From Triplophysa rosa (taxonomy: Eukaryota > Chordata > Actinopteri > Cypriniformes > Nemacheilidae), in assembly GCF_024868665.1 (NCBI RefSeq), contig NC_079907.1, positions 18,867,000 through 18,930,999 on the forward strand: a DNA stretch of 64,000 nucleotides, in the 5' to 3' direction. Position 1 is the stretch's first letter, and the number at the start of each line of letters is the position of its first letter. The notes under the pieces were generated by a model. It was not told where the DNA came from. It saw only the letters and a program-made list of their open reading frames with translations, and searched no databases. The position numbers and the translations under genes were made by a program. Of the stretch, positions 20,175 to 33,059 are shown piece by piece.

Positions 20175-21140
20175 CAGTTGTTCTCAAACTTTTCAGATCA
20201 AGTACCACCTTTAATAAAATTAGTTGTTCGAAGTACCACCTAATGACCGCCATAGAAAATCATATGAATAAACACTCAAATTAGTAGCTGTGAATCTGTA
20301 TCTTCACACATCGTCCTTACATTCTAATGTATTATTAATAATACATGCAGTTTTTATTTACCAGCTGTTTTTAAACTAAAGAATATGTATGTTTTTCAAG
20401 TTAGTCAGCAGTAATAGTGGACACAAAACACTTTCTGTAGTGCACTGTAAACAGGGCTCTGTAAATTACTTTTATGGGGGATTTATGAACACTGTGGGGG
20501 CTTGCAGAAAGACTACAAACTTATATTAAAGACAAAAAATGTGGAAAGAATATTTAACACAGAATATAAATAAATATACTGTACGTATACTTAAACATCA
20601 AGAGAACAGCTGTATATAACAAACAGAGACACACACTTTACTGCAGCGGCTTGTCAAAGCATCAAAACTAAACACAACGCACGCTTCATTGATTTAACCT
20701 TGAGTAGCTGCAGTCGCGTGTTGAATTAGCACTTCACAGCCAGAGCAACAACTTTAAACAGCGTTTCAAGTACATTCTTCTAGAAATATCTGAAAAGCTT
20801 ACACATTTACCCAGCCACACAACTAAAGCAGCGCGTGCAACACAGGGATGCTACTCTCCTATTGCAACACTTTCACTTCTTGCCAGGGACAAAAATGTAT
20901 AAATTGCTAACATCTAAATACAGTACAATAAAAACTGCACTATATTGCCACCTAGTGGTGCAACTGGGTAACTACTACCTTGCATGCATAATTCGAGTTA
21001 TAGTAATTTAAAGGTAACATATATTTTGCGGTTCCAGACAAATTTTATTTGGTGGGAGAGGGCCCAAAATGGCTCTTTTGGTCGCAAAGGTTGCCGACCC
21101 CTGCACTAGTGGTACGCGTACCACAGTTTGAGAACCACTG
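20175..21140. mobile_element. Non-autonomous hAT-type transposon (966 bp)
   Basis: The ends CAGTTGTTCTCAAACTTTTC and its counterpart GTACCACAGTTTGAGAACCACTG match the CAGTGGTTCTCAAAC hAT terminus. A perfect 8-bp duplication, GACTAGAG, lies at 20167-20174 and 21141-21148. No transposase frame is present. Confidence 0.93.
21020..21103. mobile_element. Nested hAT-type end fragment
   Basis: GGTTGCCGACCCCTG at 21089-21103, preceded by GGCTCTTTTGGTCGCAAA, is the reverse complement of the CAGGGGTCGGCAACC hAT terminus. It lies inside the element at 20175-21140. Its left end was not found. Confidence 0.5.
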
Positions 21141-21148
21141 GACTAGAG

Positions 21149-21932
21149 CAATATGGCAGCATACATTGTGAAGATAAAGGTGATGTGATAAATGACTTCT
21201 CCTGTTTCTTTTTTTTTTATCATGAAGTGCCGTCACATCTGTTCAGTTGTCAACTGGAGAGAGGAGCATGGTGTTCTTAAATCAGATTTTCTCTCTTCCA
21301 TACATCAGTCTCTTTCTGTGCGGTTACAGTTTTACGCCCACCCATCTAAATTGGGTTTTGAAATTATTTCCCAACTTCCCAGTAGGAAACACAACATCCG
21401 ATGGTGTTCATGTACAATTTTTATGTCGGAAACTCATATTTTCGGTAATTCCGAGAGCACGTGAAGGCAGCATAAAACCACCTTCAAAATGATGATTTAA
21501 ATGTAATTCTTAAATTCACCTCAGTTTAATGTAGGTTTAATCCCAAGCAGGCCACTTTCAGTGTGGTGTATCATCTTTAGTATGTGTGTTTGTTTCTTTG
21601 CCAGATGCAAATAACAAGTCTCGTATTGATGTCTGTTTGATCCAGCCCAGGTATTTAACTTAATTATTTTCAGCTTGAACACCAAAATGTGTGTGAGAGG
21701 CCAGAGCAATCCATTCTAATACGTTTAAGAGGATGTTTCAATTAACTTAAGGTCATTATTTAACACTTTGAATTGATTCAAGGTGACTTAAAGAGGAAGG
21801 CAGAATTTGTGTGTGTTTTTCTTCTTCTAAATACTGAACACACATTAAACCAAAACGTGCCAATGGCTCGCAACTGATTTGCCTATGTATAGTTCATATG
21901 TCTATTCATTTTAGACCATCTATTTTTGTCAT
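21149..21932. other. Unannotated DNA
   Basis: No gene is recognised. The small open frames have no motif or codon bias I can support. Confidence 0.35.
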
Positions 21933-21936
21933 TTAA

Positions 21937-21962
21937 AGGGACAGTTCACCCAAAAATGAAAA
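21937..21962 (+). repeat. Fragment of the AGGGACAGTTCACCC fish repeat
   Basis: TTAA (21933-21936) is followed by AGGGACAGTTCACCCAAAAA, the start of a very common fish MITE-type repeat (possibly Angel; name from memory). It is cut off by the element starting at 21965. Confidence 0.5.
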
Positions 21963-21964
21963 TA

Positions 21965-23494
21965 CACTGTAAACCTGAATGTTCAAAGCAATTAAATAGT
22001 AGTGTAAACTTAATTTTATATATATTTTATATAATGTTTCTAACTTAAATATTTTGAGTTCCTGTAACTAATTCTTACTTACTTACTTTAAACAAGTTAA
22101 TTCAAGACGATTTGTTGAGAATGAATTTCAGTTCCCAGCATGCTTTGCGTGGGAGTACATTAGAAGAGTAAATTTTGAAATTAAGTGTTATTTTATGAGT
22201 TTTTAGAAAGGAAAAAGCCTTGTTAATGATGAATGTTAATTTATCTTGGATATTTAGAAGAATTTGTTGTGTTTTTTACTTTTGGGATTACCATCGTTCA
22301 GAAGAGTGGTGATTATGCCTTGAGGGAGTTGCCATAGCAGTCGTGTGTATTACATCACTCTCTGTGAAGGCTGTTTGTTAATTGTTGATTCAGCCAAAAT
22401 GTTTAGCTTGTCTTAGTAAAACCTAACTTTTATTGAACTGTAAATAAAAGAAGTTACCTTACTAAATGTCACAGGTTAACCTGTTGACTATGTAGACATG
22501 GACTATGTAAATATGCTTATCACTTGTATTGTGTATTGCTAGCAGAAATTAACATCAGTGTACACTACAGGAAGGTGTTATGGAAAGTTTAATAGTCCTA
22601 AATTTGTTACTTATGTGTTTTGTTAAAATTTTCATCTTTTTTTTTGTACACTGTTCCCTATTTTCATCAATATGCAAAATACTGGAACACATAATGCATG
22701 TGCTAAATACCTTTAATGGTTTACAAACACTTTACAAACCTTGTGCTGTTAAATTTCCCGGTTCACACTCTATACAGCCAAACCCATAATATAGATCAAA
22801 CAGGTTTTTAAAGCCACTGACACTGCCACATCACTTCCTGTGGATGCTACCATTTCAGTCTGAATTCAAGGGGGGAATTGGAAGACATTCTAAAATTTTA
22901 GTGTTTCCATTTTTGTTTCATTTTGTATTTACATTGGTTTATCGTATGTGTTTTACTAGTATTATAACTTGTTAGAACAATAACTCTTGATGTTTTTGAA
23001 TGTTTAATCTGTGGCAACCTTTTCAGAGTGTTAGTCTGTTGGTGTGCCCTATAGGCGGGTCTTAAGCCTATATATATAGGCCTCCAGAATAGTTGAGCGC
23101 CTGTTGTTTAATTGTTCAGCAAGCTGTATTACTTGCCTTGGCCACTATGGTTAGCCGAATTAGCACATTGTTGCTGTTTTGTTTCTTTTTGTACAGTTTT
23201 TATTTATTTTTTGTCTCCTTCACTGTAAATATTCTGCTACCCACCATTAAAGCACCATTTTTGGGATTTTGCATCACCTCTTGTGCAGCACATCATTGCC
23301 TTCATTCATTCTTACCGAATGGCCGTCCTACACTAAATGTTCAAAATTAAAAGGAATTAACATGCATGAGTACAACAAACTCTAAACTTGATAGTAAGGC
23401 TTACTTCAAATTGGGAAAATCATAACTCAAAATATTTGATGTAACTGATTACTCACATTTTTTTAGTTTTCCCAATTTATTCAGGTTAACAGTG
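21965..23494. mobile_element. TA-flanked TIR DNA element (1.53 kb)
   Basis: The left end CACTGTAAACCTGAAT and the reverse complement of the right end, CACTGTTAACCTGAAT, form a TIR with one mismatch in 16. Both sides have TA (21963-21964 and 23495-23496). A second inverted match (AAATATTTTGAGTT at about 22046 and its complement at about 23429) extends the similarity inward. No transposase motif is visible in the frames inside, including the hydrophobic one at 23093-23350. The family is unassigned. Confidence 0.65.
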
Positions 23495-23496
23495 TA

Positions 23497-26400
23497 GTTA
23501 TATTATTTATTCAGCTGGACTGTGATTGTACACAAGAAGCCTTCATGCCTCCTGCATCACCATCACATTGTTTACTTCACAAAACCTTCCCATCATCCTA
23601 AAATCCACAAAGAGGAGGATCTCACATTATTCCTCCTGTGACTCTTCCTTCAGATGCCATTATTGCTGACGTTGAGTTTGCGTCTGAGGAGGATTTCTGA
23701 TTGAGTTAGAGGGATTTTACCGTAAATATTTGATGGCCCTGTTGAGGCACAAAGCTGCCGTGAAAAATTGTGTCAGACAACATGTGCGAGGCCTGTTGGA
23801 AATAAATCAAAGGCGTCAGCGCTGTGTTGGCATCCTTGTAATATTTATGAATTAAATGGATTAATTGGTAAATACTGCATCAGGTTTTATTTAGAACGAC
23901 TCAACAGCAGCACTTACCTGAATCTGAGTTTTTACAGACTTGCGGTTTTTGACAGATATATGCTGTTCTTGAATTTTGTGTTTTAATAATTGACATGGCC
24001 AGTTTGATTTAGATTTATATCACATCTTCAATGTTGATTTTTAGAGAAAATCTACGGAACTGATTTAAACTGGTAAAATAAACAGGGCTGAGAGTCTACA
24101 CTCCAAATAAACTACAATTAATTCAAATAAAAGCATGATGAAATCTACCTAAAATATGAACAATAGAATATTTTGAGCTCTTTGAATAAAAAAGATCCTG
24201 GAGTCATCTACAGGTGCAGACTCACAAGACTGGACCTTTTTCCATCTGTTTTAAAGGAAGTGGGTTAGTTCACCCAAAAAAGCAATTTTGTTTTTATTTT
24301 ATTCAGTTGTTCCAAACCCCTGTGACTTTCATTGGACATATCTGACTAATAGGTCACTTTCACTTCACTTTCACTTTAAATAACAACTTCAGTTCTTTAT
24401 ACAAGCAGTCTGATCTCGCAGGAATTTGAAAGATGGCTATTTCCAATTTGTACAAAGTGAATCATACAAAAATATGCAATTGTTAGAAAAACAAAACAAT
24501 AATAATAAAAGCCTCACCCCGAACTTAACCGTCACCTGGGTGAAAGCACCAAAACATATGAATGAGATCAAATTAATTTGTCATAAAATATTGAATTGCA
24601 AAGACATTGTGTCGGTACATACTAGACAGATTCAATGCAAATCACTATTTATCATTCCCAATATAGAACCAAACGTGTGTAAACAGAATCAGATAAAGAT
24701 CTCAGAACAGAAGTGACAGCCACATTTAACCATATTTTGTAGATGACTAAAGTCAAGGCTGGTTGCGTGATTAAACATAATGATGTAATAAATAAAAAAC
24801 ATTCTCTAATTGAAGAGATGACTCATTTGAATTACAGCAGAACAGAGGAACATACTTCAGATATTTATGAGGATGTCACCAATGATTGGTTTAATGAACA
24901 GAGTTCAATCCAGTCATTATCTGAGACTGATGTCGAGTCACATCTCTACTACTCACACAATTTACCTGTCTGAGCATTTCATTAAAACACTTTGCAAACA
25001 GACTTTGAGACGTTATATTGTTTTGCAACCAACACCATTGTTTTCTTCAATAATTAGAGCTCAGCTGTAATGAAACCATGCTGTGTTATTTTTATTGAAA
25101 GTTTCATAAATATTTTAAAAAGTCACCAAATATGTACAAGCGCTTAAATTGTCAAATGATTCCCAATACAAAATCGGTCGGCTGCCTGTCCTAGAACACA
25201 ACTCAAGGTTCAAGGTCACTTTGGTGCACATCTGTGCGGTTATATCTTTTCAATATCAAATGTATATTTTAAATACTATAAAGGATTCTCCGACATTGCT
25301 TTCTGCACGAACCGTTATTGTATTCTGTTTTTTTGTCTCTCACAACCCTCTGCGGTGAAGCTGTAGAGAGCGTGTACTGAATGCTAAAATAAAGTCAGAT
25401 TAAAAATGTCCGTTGTTTCATTGGTGGGGTTATTCATACATTGACAGTTATTGTACTAATGGCCGTTGAATTAATTCCGGTTCATGTCGTCAATATTTCA
25501 GTACACAATTTATGATTCGTTCAGTGCTTGAGCTTTCCAAGTGTCATCTGGTAATGCAGGCGCGGGTGCTCTGAGCTTACACTGAGACAGTTTTCACTCT
25601 ATATTTCACATCTCGCAGAGAAAACCAATCCCGCCACCCTCCGATGGAACATTTCTCATGTTAATTCACCCTCGACAGCGATTTGTCATTAAAAGCCTGT
25701 TTTTGAACCTGTCTCTTTTAAAGCGTCTTGTTTCCTGGTGTCTTTATAGTAATGTCATATATTCTTCGGTCTTCAATTAGGGCATTCATGTCAACCACCC
25801 ATTGAGGAGATTGAGGTTTAAAGCTTTAATGCGAGGGTATGACTCATCTCACAGATGTCGGCATCACTGCAGAAGTGCTGGGTACTATGGCAAGCGATGC
25901 TCATACTATTGCTTATACTTTGAAAAAGGGGTCATTGACGTGCCACTCACTTTCTTGTGTCTCTGTGATTTAATTACATTTAAAAGGGCTAAACGTTCTA
26001 AATAAATTTGCATACATTCTCTTTTCTGAGTACCAAGAATGAAATTCTGGTTTTAATTCATTTTGGGAGAATAATTGGGGAATGATTGCAGAAATGCCTA
26101 TGTGGTGTAACCGCAAAAACTTCATACCAAAAAAATTCACCTTGTTTAAAAACGATGAAATTCTCAATAAAACACCATATCAGAGCTTGGCATAATCATA
26201 CAATAGTTCTATTTAATAGTAAATAAAAGTAAATGGAACACCATTGTTCTAAATATTATAATTAATTTGGGGAATCATGTGAGTCAAGTCAAACTCATAA
26301 AGTGTAGATGTGGTGTAACCACCATTTAAGGAGCAATTTTGTTAATATGAAGACATGTGACAGAAAATGAAATCACAGAGAAGAACCTCTGGTACAACTA

Positions 26401-27406
26401 ACTGCTGCATGTAAAGGTTAGAAACTCTTTTTAAAAAGTGAGATACTTTGATATTTTTAGGGTGTGTCAGGTATTCTTAGATATGCATGTCAAATGACCC
26501 CAGAAATACATTGATATTTCATTATTATTCTAAAATTAAGTATTAATTTTCAAAATTTCATTTGAAATATTCCCATCAAGGCCATATGTGTTTACATACA
26601 GTAGGTGTCCATTCATGCCTTTCAAAATTGATTTTAAATTGAAATCTCAAATAGTGTAACCAGTTACACCATTGGACTTCTATAACAAACCTTTCTGTTA
26701 GGGGTTGAGTCAAATTTTTGATTTTGTTAAATGTTACTATATGATGCTAAATACAGTAAATATGTAATATAAGTTGAATGAAGTGGGTGTCTACATTTGA
26801 ACATAAATTCAGTGCTAAAAGAAATGATTACATTTCTGATATGTATAATAATACGATATAAGGCTATGCGCATGCTGCAAGACTGGCGCAGAAGTCTGGA
26901 AATTGTTGAATAATGTTTTTGTTTTATATTTTACTAAAAATATTCTTTTCACTTCATAAAATGAAGGTTGAACCACTGTAGTCACATGGACTATTTTAAT
27001 GGTGTCTTTATATTTATCTTTGAGTGTCTGTTGCATTGCTGTCTATGTGGGGAGTCAGAAATCTCTCTGATCTTAATACTGCATGTGTTCTGAAGATAAA
27101 CAAAGGTTTTACGGTTGTGAAACGACTTGAGGATTAGTAATTCATGACAAAACTTTCATTCTAACCCTGAACTAACCCTTTAACTAGTTACTCTACGATA
27201 CATGATTTAACTTGTTGACCATCATGCTTGATTTTCAGTGTTAATGTATTAAAAATATAATTGCATACAGGAAACAGTATGTGTAATGAAAGAGAAGCAT
27301 TTAGTGTAGTGTATTCATGGGTTTCAGCCATTTTTACTGTACATGATTTGTCCAACATTATTTAGAAAACAAAGATGTTTTCAGCATTTGTCCCAACAAA
27401 TAAGTG
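23497..27406. other. Unannotated intronic/intergenic-looking DNA
   Basis: No recognised gene. The segment at 24355-24385 (CACTTTCACTTCACTTTCAC) is an HE1-tail-like remnant. GGGTTAGTTCACCCAAAAAA near 24261 is another AGTTCACCC repeat fragment. Two AT-rich frames at 24426-24973 are not supported as genes. Confidence 0.4.
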
Positions 27407-27466
27407 AAAGTGAAGTGAAAGTGAAAATGAAAGTGAAGTGAAAGTGAAAGTGAAGTGAAAGTGATG
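27407..27466 (-). repeat. (GTGAAAGTGAA)n simple repeat
   Basis: Alternating GTGAAAGTGAA units. The same words form the 3' tail of HE1 SINEs on the opposite strand, so this may be an expanded SINE tail. Confidence 0.85.
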
Positions 27467-28505
27467 TTGCAAAAACACATTCAAATTTATATTTACAGAT
27501 AACTTATGAAAATCTATTTTCATGTGATATTTTAAAATAAATTATTTATTTTTATTGCTAACTCGTTTCTCTACCAGCTAAGCTGCAAGAACACCTATGA
27601 CGGTTGGTACAATTTGGCACAGCAGCTTGTTTCAGCTCAGTTTGCTTTTCACTGCAGTTTAGTACCGCTTCACAGTGGGTGCGATTATAGACTTATCGTC
27701 ATAGTTGCGCCGCCTACTGCCATAGCATCATCATAAATGTGACTCAAACAAATGCACAACACAAGAGCAATGGAGCATATAGATGATGGATGGCAGCAAA
27801 ACAAAATACTGCTAAAAATACCAGAGAATGGGAACTCTTACAAAGATCAGACTACAACATCATTTAGTTTGCTCGACGCCACACAAGGATAACCTAATTT
27901 TGCATTTAGCAGTGTGTTTAAGGTCTCAATAGTTATATCACTGTCATATTCTCGTGTCGCAAATCCAATGACGCTGGTAATGATGATTCTCTGTGATCTG
28001 GGCTGCGTTTCCCAGTAACGTTGTCCCTTAGCGCGCTACGAAGACTCTAAAGGTACACTTTAACTGAAATTATTCCTTTTCTAGGCATGTTCCCCGAACT
28101 ATACCTTTTGAGGTTACTTAAGGAAAACCTTCTTAAGTGTGACGTTAGCAGGCGCTGTCTATGGCTGTGGTGCTGAATAGGTTGATATCGATGCCTCGAG
28201 AATCGATTGTTCGCTCTGTTGCGTTATAGAGTGGGTAAAGTATTGAAAAAACAATGTTTATTATAAAGAAATGCTTTAGAAATTGTAGAAATTGCATTTA
28301 TCAGTGCTCACTGAAATAGTATAAAGAAAGAAATGTGTGTGTATGTATGTATTTATAATTTTGCAAGTGTCCGACCCCGCACACTCACGGCCATAAGTTT
28401 TCTGCGTTAACCAGCTACATTAACTGGCTGTTTGGCTTCGCTTATTTTTGAAAGGGTCATTTATATTCTCATAGTTTGCCATCATGTGTTAATGTTCCCC
28501 ACGAT
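27467..28505. other. Unannotated DNA upstream of the Harbinger remnant
   Basis: GGGCTGCGTTTCCCAGTAAC at about 28001-28020 resembles a fish DNA-transposon end of the GCGTTTCCCA type and could be the left edge of the Harbinger-like copy. No matching right end was found. Confidence 0.3.
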
Positions 28506-28537
28506 CTGTGTTGATTCACATTATTGGCGTAAATCCC

Positions 28538-29015
28538 TCATTTGTGTATAGGGATAAGTGTCCTATCCAGAATGCCAATCACTCGCGGGACACCCGCAAT
28601 GGCATGGAAGCCTTGATGTGCCTCCATCACGTGGTGCCTGGCGAAAGGCATACGTATGTAATCGGTGGCATGACGGAGCAGGATGTTTGTCACTGAGTGA
28701 ACGCACCACCACACCGAGGTCTTTCTCAGCCAATATTCATCCCCAAACACCTCCAGAAAACTCCCCAAGGCATAAAAACGAAGAGCCGCCATGCAGCAGC
28801 TGATTTTCGGGGCTGACAGACAAGGTTGGGCCAACAAGATGCAAGAGCTGCAGAATTTGCTCCCGTGGCAGGCTAAATTTGTGTCGAGTTTTCTCTTCTG
28901 ACATGGTAGCCAGGGGACTAAAATGTTCTCTAATGAAATTGTGCAAATACACTAACTGACTCCGCGGACAGCGCCGTCTTTGATTTAAGACAACTATTCC
29001 CTGTCTCGCTGCCAT
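28538..29015 (-). pseudogene. PIF/Harbinger transposase (HARBI1-like), N-terminal half
   Basis: Two overlapping minus-strand frames make one degraded protein. The first (from 29015) starts MAARQGIVVLNQRRRCPRSQ and has LPREQILQLLHLVGPTLS. After a frameshift near 28800 the second has MAALRFYALGSFLEVFGDEY, TSVWWCVHSVTNILLRHATD and FHAIAGVPRVIGILDRT. These are the helix-turn-helix and first DDE strand of Harbinger transposases: the Asp in IGILDRT takes the place of the usual IG-I-D-G-T. The remaining catalytic half is missing after about 28538, and no 3-bp target duplication or TIR pair was found. The protein would bind transposon ends and cut DNA, but this copy is dead. Confidence 0.75.
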
Positions 29016-29143
29016 AGTTTGACCAAACTCCCCATAACATTCATTCCCTTTATATAGACTACGCCTTTCCTGTCAAATGGTTTGCCAGCTGATGTGCCTT
29101 GGGATAATCGCACGAGCCAACTCAATAAACTTAATGAAACGCG

Positions 29144-29233
29144 ACAGAACTTTTGAAAAGACAAACGTTTATTTTATGTTATGTATAAACATGCATTTCT
29201 AGACAAACACGTTTGTCTTTTCAAAAGTTCTGT
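29144..29233. repeat. Perfect 24-bp inverted repeat (hairpin)
   Basis: ACAGAACTTTTGAAAAGACA plus AACG at 29144-29167 is the exact reverse complement of 29210-29233, with a 42-nt loop. It could be the core of a small MITE or part of the Harbinger remnant. No target duplication is seen. Confidence 0.85.
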
Positions 29234-29259
29234 CCGGGAGCATCGATGCTTCCTGACTT

Positions 29260-31942
29260 TTGCGTTGCGTTGTGGGAATTAATAGGGAACGAACCTAATC
29301 AGTGCATTGGAAGAATTTTGCGATTGAGGGCTGACTCCCTGATCAGTGCCCTGACTACTGAACAAGGGACCTGATGGACACCCTGAACAAGTTGTCCCAC
29401 AACATTACGTAGAAAGGAAAGCTGAAAGATTGTACCTGGATTTACATGAAAAGATCATTAACTAAAGAGAAAATGTGTGTGTTACAGCCATACATTTTTC
29501 AACAATGGACTGCAAGACCAGAGTAAAACATTTTTTACATAAAACATCTACAATGTATTGTTGACACACTTTCTGGAGCCGAAGCAGCACTCGGTTTAGA
29601 ACAGGACAGAAGCACCCAATACAGAGAATGTTCCAGCAGTAGAGAAAGGTTAATATATTATAGGACTTCTGTCAACATGGGCAACATTTTTTCAGTCTAA
29701 GGACCGGAGTTTGACCTGCAGCCATTGGGGAAACTGTTCAAATGCTCACATCTCATGTACTGTACTTGCTGTACTGTGTACATTTACATATTTACATTGG
29801 ATTATATTTTAGTTTTTCCACAAGAGATAATCTACAGTCAACTGCTGGGAAAAGTAAAATAAACCTTGACCTTAACCAAACCCCAATGGTGAGTTTACCT
29901 GTAGATTACCTTAAAGCTTCTGCTAAGATAGATAGTCCATAGCAATGCAGAAACCACTGCAACAGTTTAATGTTTATTTCTACGATTCATTTTAGCAAAC
30001 TACTTCATTAGGTATTCCAGCTTGTTATTCCAGAGAGTTTTGAAATAATTAGAGATGATTTGCAGTAGCTACAGCAGAACGTAAATGAGTTTTGTGTTTA
30101 GACCTGCATACTCTTCCAATATACCACATCACATACAATTTCTGCAAACAGCAATGTTTTAGAAGCACAACCTTTGAATGTTTTATGTTTTCATTGAATC
30201 TTTGTTTGACGCTAAGACAAGAAAACATATTTTAACATCAAAATAATTACATAATCTTTAAAGCCACAACCTCTGTAGACGTTTGCCTCTATATCGCCAT
30301 CTCTGTTTGAAACATAAAATTGAAGATTACTTCATTGTGAGTTTTCTCAATATCCGATTTTTTACTATTCTTGAAGAGTTATGGATTGCGTTTTGAAGTA
30401 CAGTTTTCAAACACAGTTTTTTAATTGTAGGATGTAATGAGCTAGATAGATTTGATTAGGTCAGATAATGAACTCCAATACCAGCGATATCCATTGTAGA
30501 CGTACATCATTATAACACCGTTCAGAGAATAAATGCAGAGGTCACAGAAGTTCAAATGCAATGTCCAAGAAAAATAAGATGAATGTAAATGTCAACATAA
30601 GATTCGTCTTCATTTGCATATTCAAATGACACTATAATGTATCCTCAGCCTTTGTCCTTGAATTTAGGTTGGAAATAATTGGAAAGTGTTCTGGAATACA
30701 CGGAGGTGGATGTATATATTAATAACAGCAGAAGTAACCTCACATTGTGCCTTTTGATCAGGGCCATCACATGTCGTGTCTTAAAATGATACTCTTCCTG
30801 GGACGTGCCATTATCTATCTGACAACAAAAAGAGATAATTCCGTTTTTTTAAATAAACACTTTATATTCTAATGAATGTTTTGAAGAATATGTTGTCAGG
30901 TTTTTACAGCACTTTGTTGAATGCCGTGATAGAAAAACATCAAGTTCAGCCTGGTTGCATAGGGACAAACAACTCAATGCGTCTTCGTTTATTGATTCAA
31001 CTGGGTTCAGATGTTTAGGTGCTAATCCAACACAGTACCAAAATGATTTATTGTAAATAAGTAAACACACATTTATTTAAATTATAAATCAAGCTTTAAT
31101 CATATATTATAAGAGCTACATTAACAAAAAAACATATATCAGGCAACAATAAAGCGTTCTCTTTCCTTTTAAATGTAAATAATAAGCTTTATCTTAGACA
31201 TGCACAATTATGTAGTGAGTTTTATTCATTTGTGAATAAAATAAACCATTGCATTTCCCTGCTTGAGCCGTGTCAGAACAGACCTGTGACCCATTCAACG
31301 AGTTTAGATCTTCTCAATATACTGTATAGTAAAGGCAGCCCTGTTATCCACAAATACATCGTTCTTTCAAAAACTGTAGTAAAACCCCTCCTGCAAAGCC
31401 ATTAGACATTCCCTCATGGTGCATCATCTTCTAACAGAGCCCTTACCAAGAGATTGAACCTCAAGCTTGTGAAGAATAAAACAGCCTTAATTTATAGAAG
31501 TCTAGAGGAGAAGAGGTGCTTTGAAACTGGGAAACACAAGTCATCATAATTTTTTGAAGCGTTATCTCAGTGGACGGCTTTATTCTAATGTTGTGCGGAT
31601 GAACGGAATAAAGCCGCTGTTTAACTCGGAGCGCTGCGTCTTTCTTCAGCGATTGACAGCGCTGATAATGTGTAAGGATTGTGGGGAGGTTGAGAGAAAA
31701 TTGTAATAGCTGCTGTAGTGCTTCATTTTTATAATATGCCAATAGTTTACCCTCTATCGCAGCTAGAGGTGATGTCTCCGCTCCACTATTCAGCACAGAA
31801 TATCACAGTATTATGATTCACAAGACTCACAGAGGCATTGCGATCAATCATGCTCCGGGAACCCAAAGGCTATCATTTGTGTAGGATGTCAAATGACGAG
31901 GCCATTTGTTTGTGTTTCTCTGGCCCTTTGTCCTCTAGTATT
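29260..31942. other. Unannotated intronic/intergenic-looking DNA
   Basis: No coding or RNA gene is recognised. Complex, non-repetitive sequence at about 31540-31900 could be conserved non-coding DNA, but this cannot be judged from one sequence. Confidence 0.4.
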
Positions 31943-31947
31943 CTGTG

Positions 31948-31992
<45 letters not shown>

Positions 31993-32042
31993 GTGCGTGC
32001 GTGTGTGAGAGCGCGCGTACTATGCGCCTGTGTGTGTGTGTG
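31943..32042 (+). repeat. (TG)n microsatellite
   Basis: A long TG run with CG-type interruptions and a short AGAGCGCGCG break. Confidence 0.95.
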
Positions 32043-32424
32043 CTGTAAAAATCATTCCTCAATCAAGTGAATATTGCAGTTGTGAAGCCGGGCTGATTCC
32101 AGCATTTCAGGCCCCTATTAGAGCCTGAACCGATGTGACTCTGAGAGTAATATGTGTTCTTAAAGTGCAAGTGGTTGTAAGTTTGAATCTTGCACACAAT
32201 TTATGCTCTCAGTTTATATCTGTCTGTGAATATATCTCTTTGGTATTCCTGCAATGGTATCGTTGATTGTGTTTTAAGGCAAACATGCACGGGCTGATGA
32301 AGTAACATAAACCAGGGCTTCCCAAATTGTTCTTATAGGACCCACCTAGAAAGTTATAGTTTCTTAAAGACCTAGTGAAATCAAAAACGAAAGTTTTTTT
32401 CCTTTTATTAAAAATGAGTGAGCC
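32043..32424. other. Unannotated DNA
   Basis: No feature is recognised. A segment near 32312-32350 (GGGCTTCCCAAA...GACCCACC) may be a degraded hAT end. Confidence 0.3.
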
Positions 32425-32730
32425 TTAAAGGGGTCATATGGCGGAAGTACGTGTTTTTCTGTGTCTTTGGTGTGTTATAAGTTGCCCATGCATGTATTAG
32501 ACACGTAAAATTGCTAAAATTAAAGTGTCGGCACAAAAGATGCATTCTATCTACAGTAAAAGCGAATGCGAACCCAGGCCTGCCTGAAACGCCTCGTGTA
32601 ACCACACCCCGGCGAATCTACGTAACTTCATAAGTTGATTTGATTTAAGACCACCCAAATCTACACGCAAGTGAGGTGGGCGTACTTGTAAATCTCATTG
32701 TATTGTCACCGCCGCAGCCGGAGATGATGT

Positions 32731-33036
32731 GTGTTTCTTTGCGAAAAGAAAGAATCTTTGTTTGCCCTGCCAAAAGATGAGATGACTAAAACGGAATGGT
32801 TATATTTTATTTATAAGACTGTTCCAGAGAAGTACAATCAGAATGTCCAAGTTTGTGCAGCGCATTTCACCAACGAATGCTTCACAAACCTGGGAGAGCT
32901 CAAGATCGGCTATGCACGAAAGCTTTGGTTAAAGTGGGGCCATTCCAACCATAAAAACTTCACGAGGAAAGTCTGGCGCTTCAGATTCGCAGCCTGTAAG
33001 TATATTTTCATTGTAAAATACTTTGTTACAGACTAA
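32731..33036 (+). pseudogene. THAP-domain fragment
   Basis: The frame contains SLFALPKDEMTKTEWLYFIY, PEKYNQNVQVCAAHFTNECF and GYARKLWLKWG, which is the core of a THAP zinc finger. The CAAHF box supplies the second half of the C2CH site and FALPKD the region around the conserved proline. The first Cys-x2-4-Cys pair is not evident in this frame, so the start is probably damaged or in an upstream exon. After KLWLKWG the frame runs into unrelated sequence and ends at 33036. It binds DNA in the family. Here it is only an N-terminal piece with no catalytic domain attached. Confidence 0.65.
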
Positions 33037-33059
33037 CGCGAGTTGAGTCTGTTGTGTGT

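Noticed and set aside
24426..24973. Two neighbouring frames (96 and 76 residues), the second ending with tyrosine-containing motifs like a receptor tail
   Set aside because: They are in different frames, lie in A-rich DNA where open frames are expected, and show no known domain or splice context.
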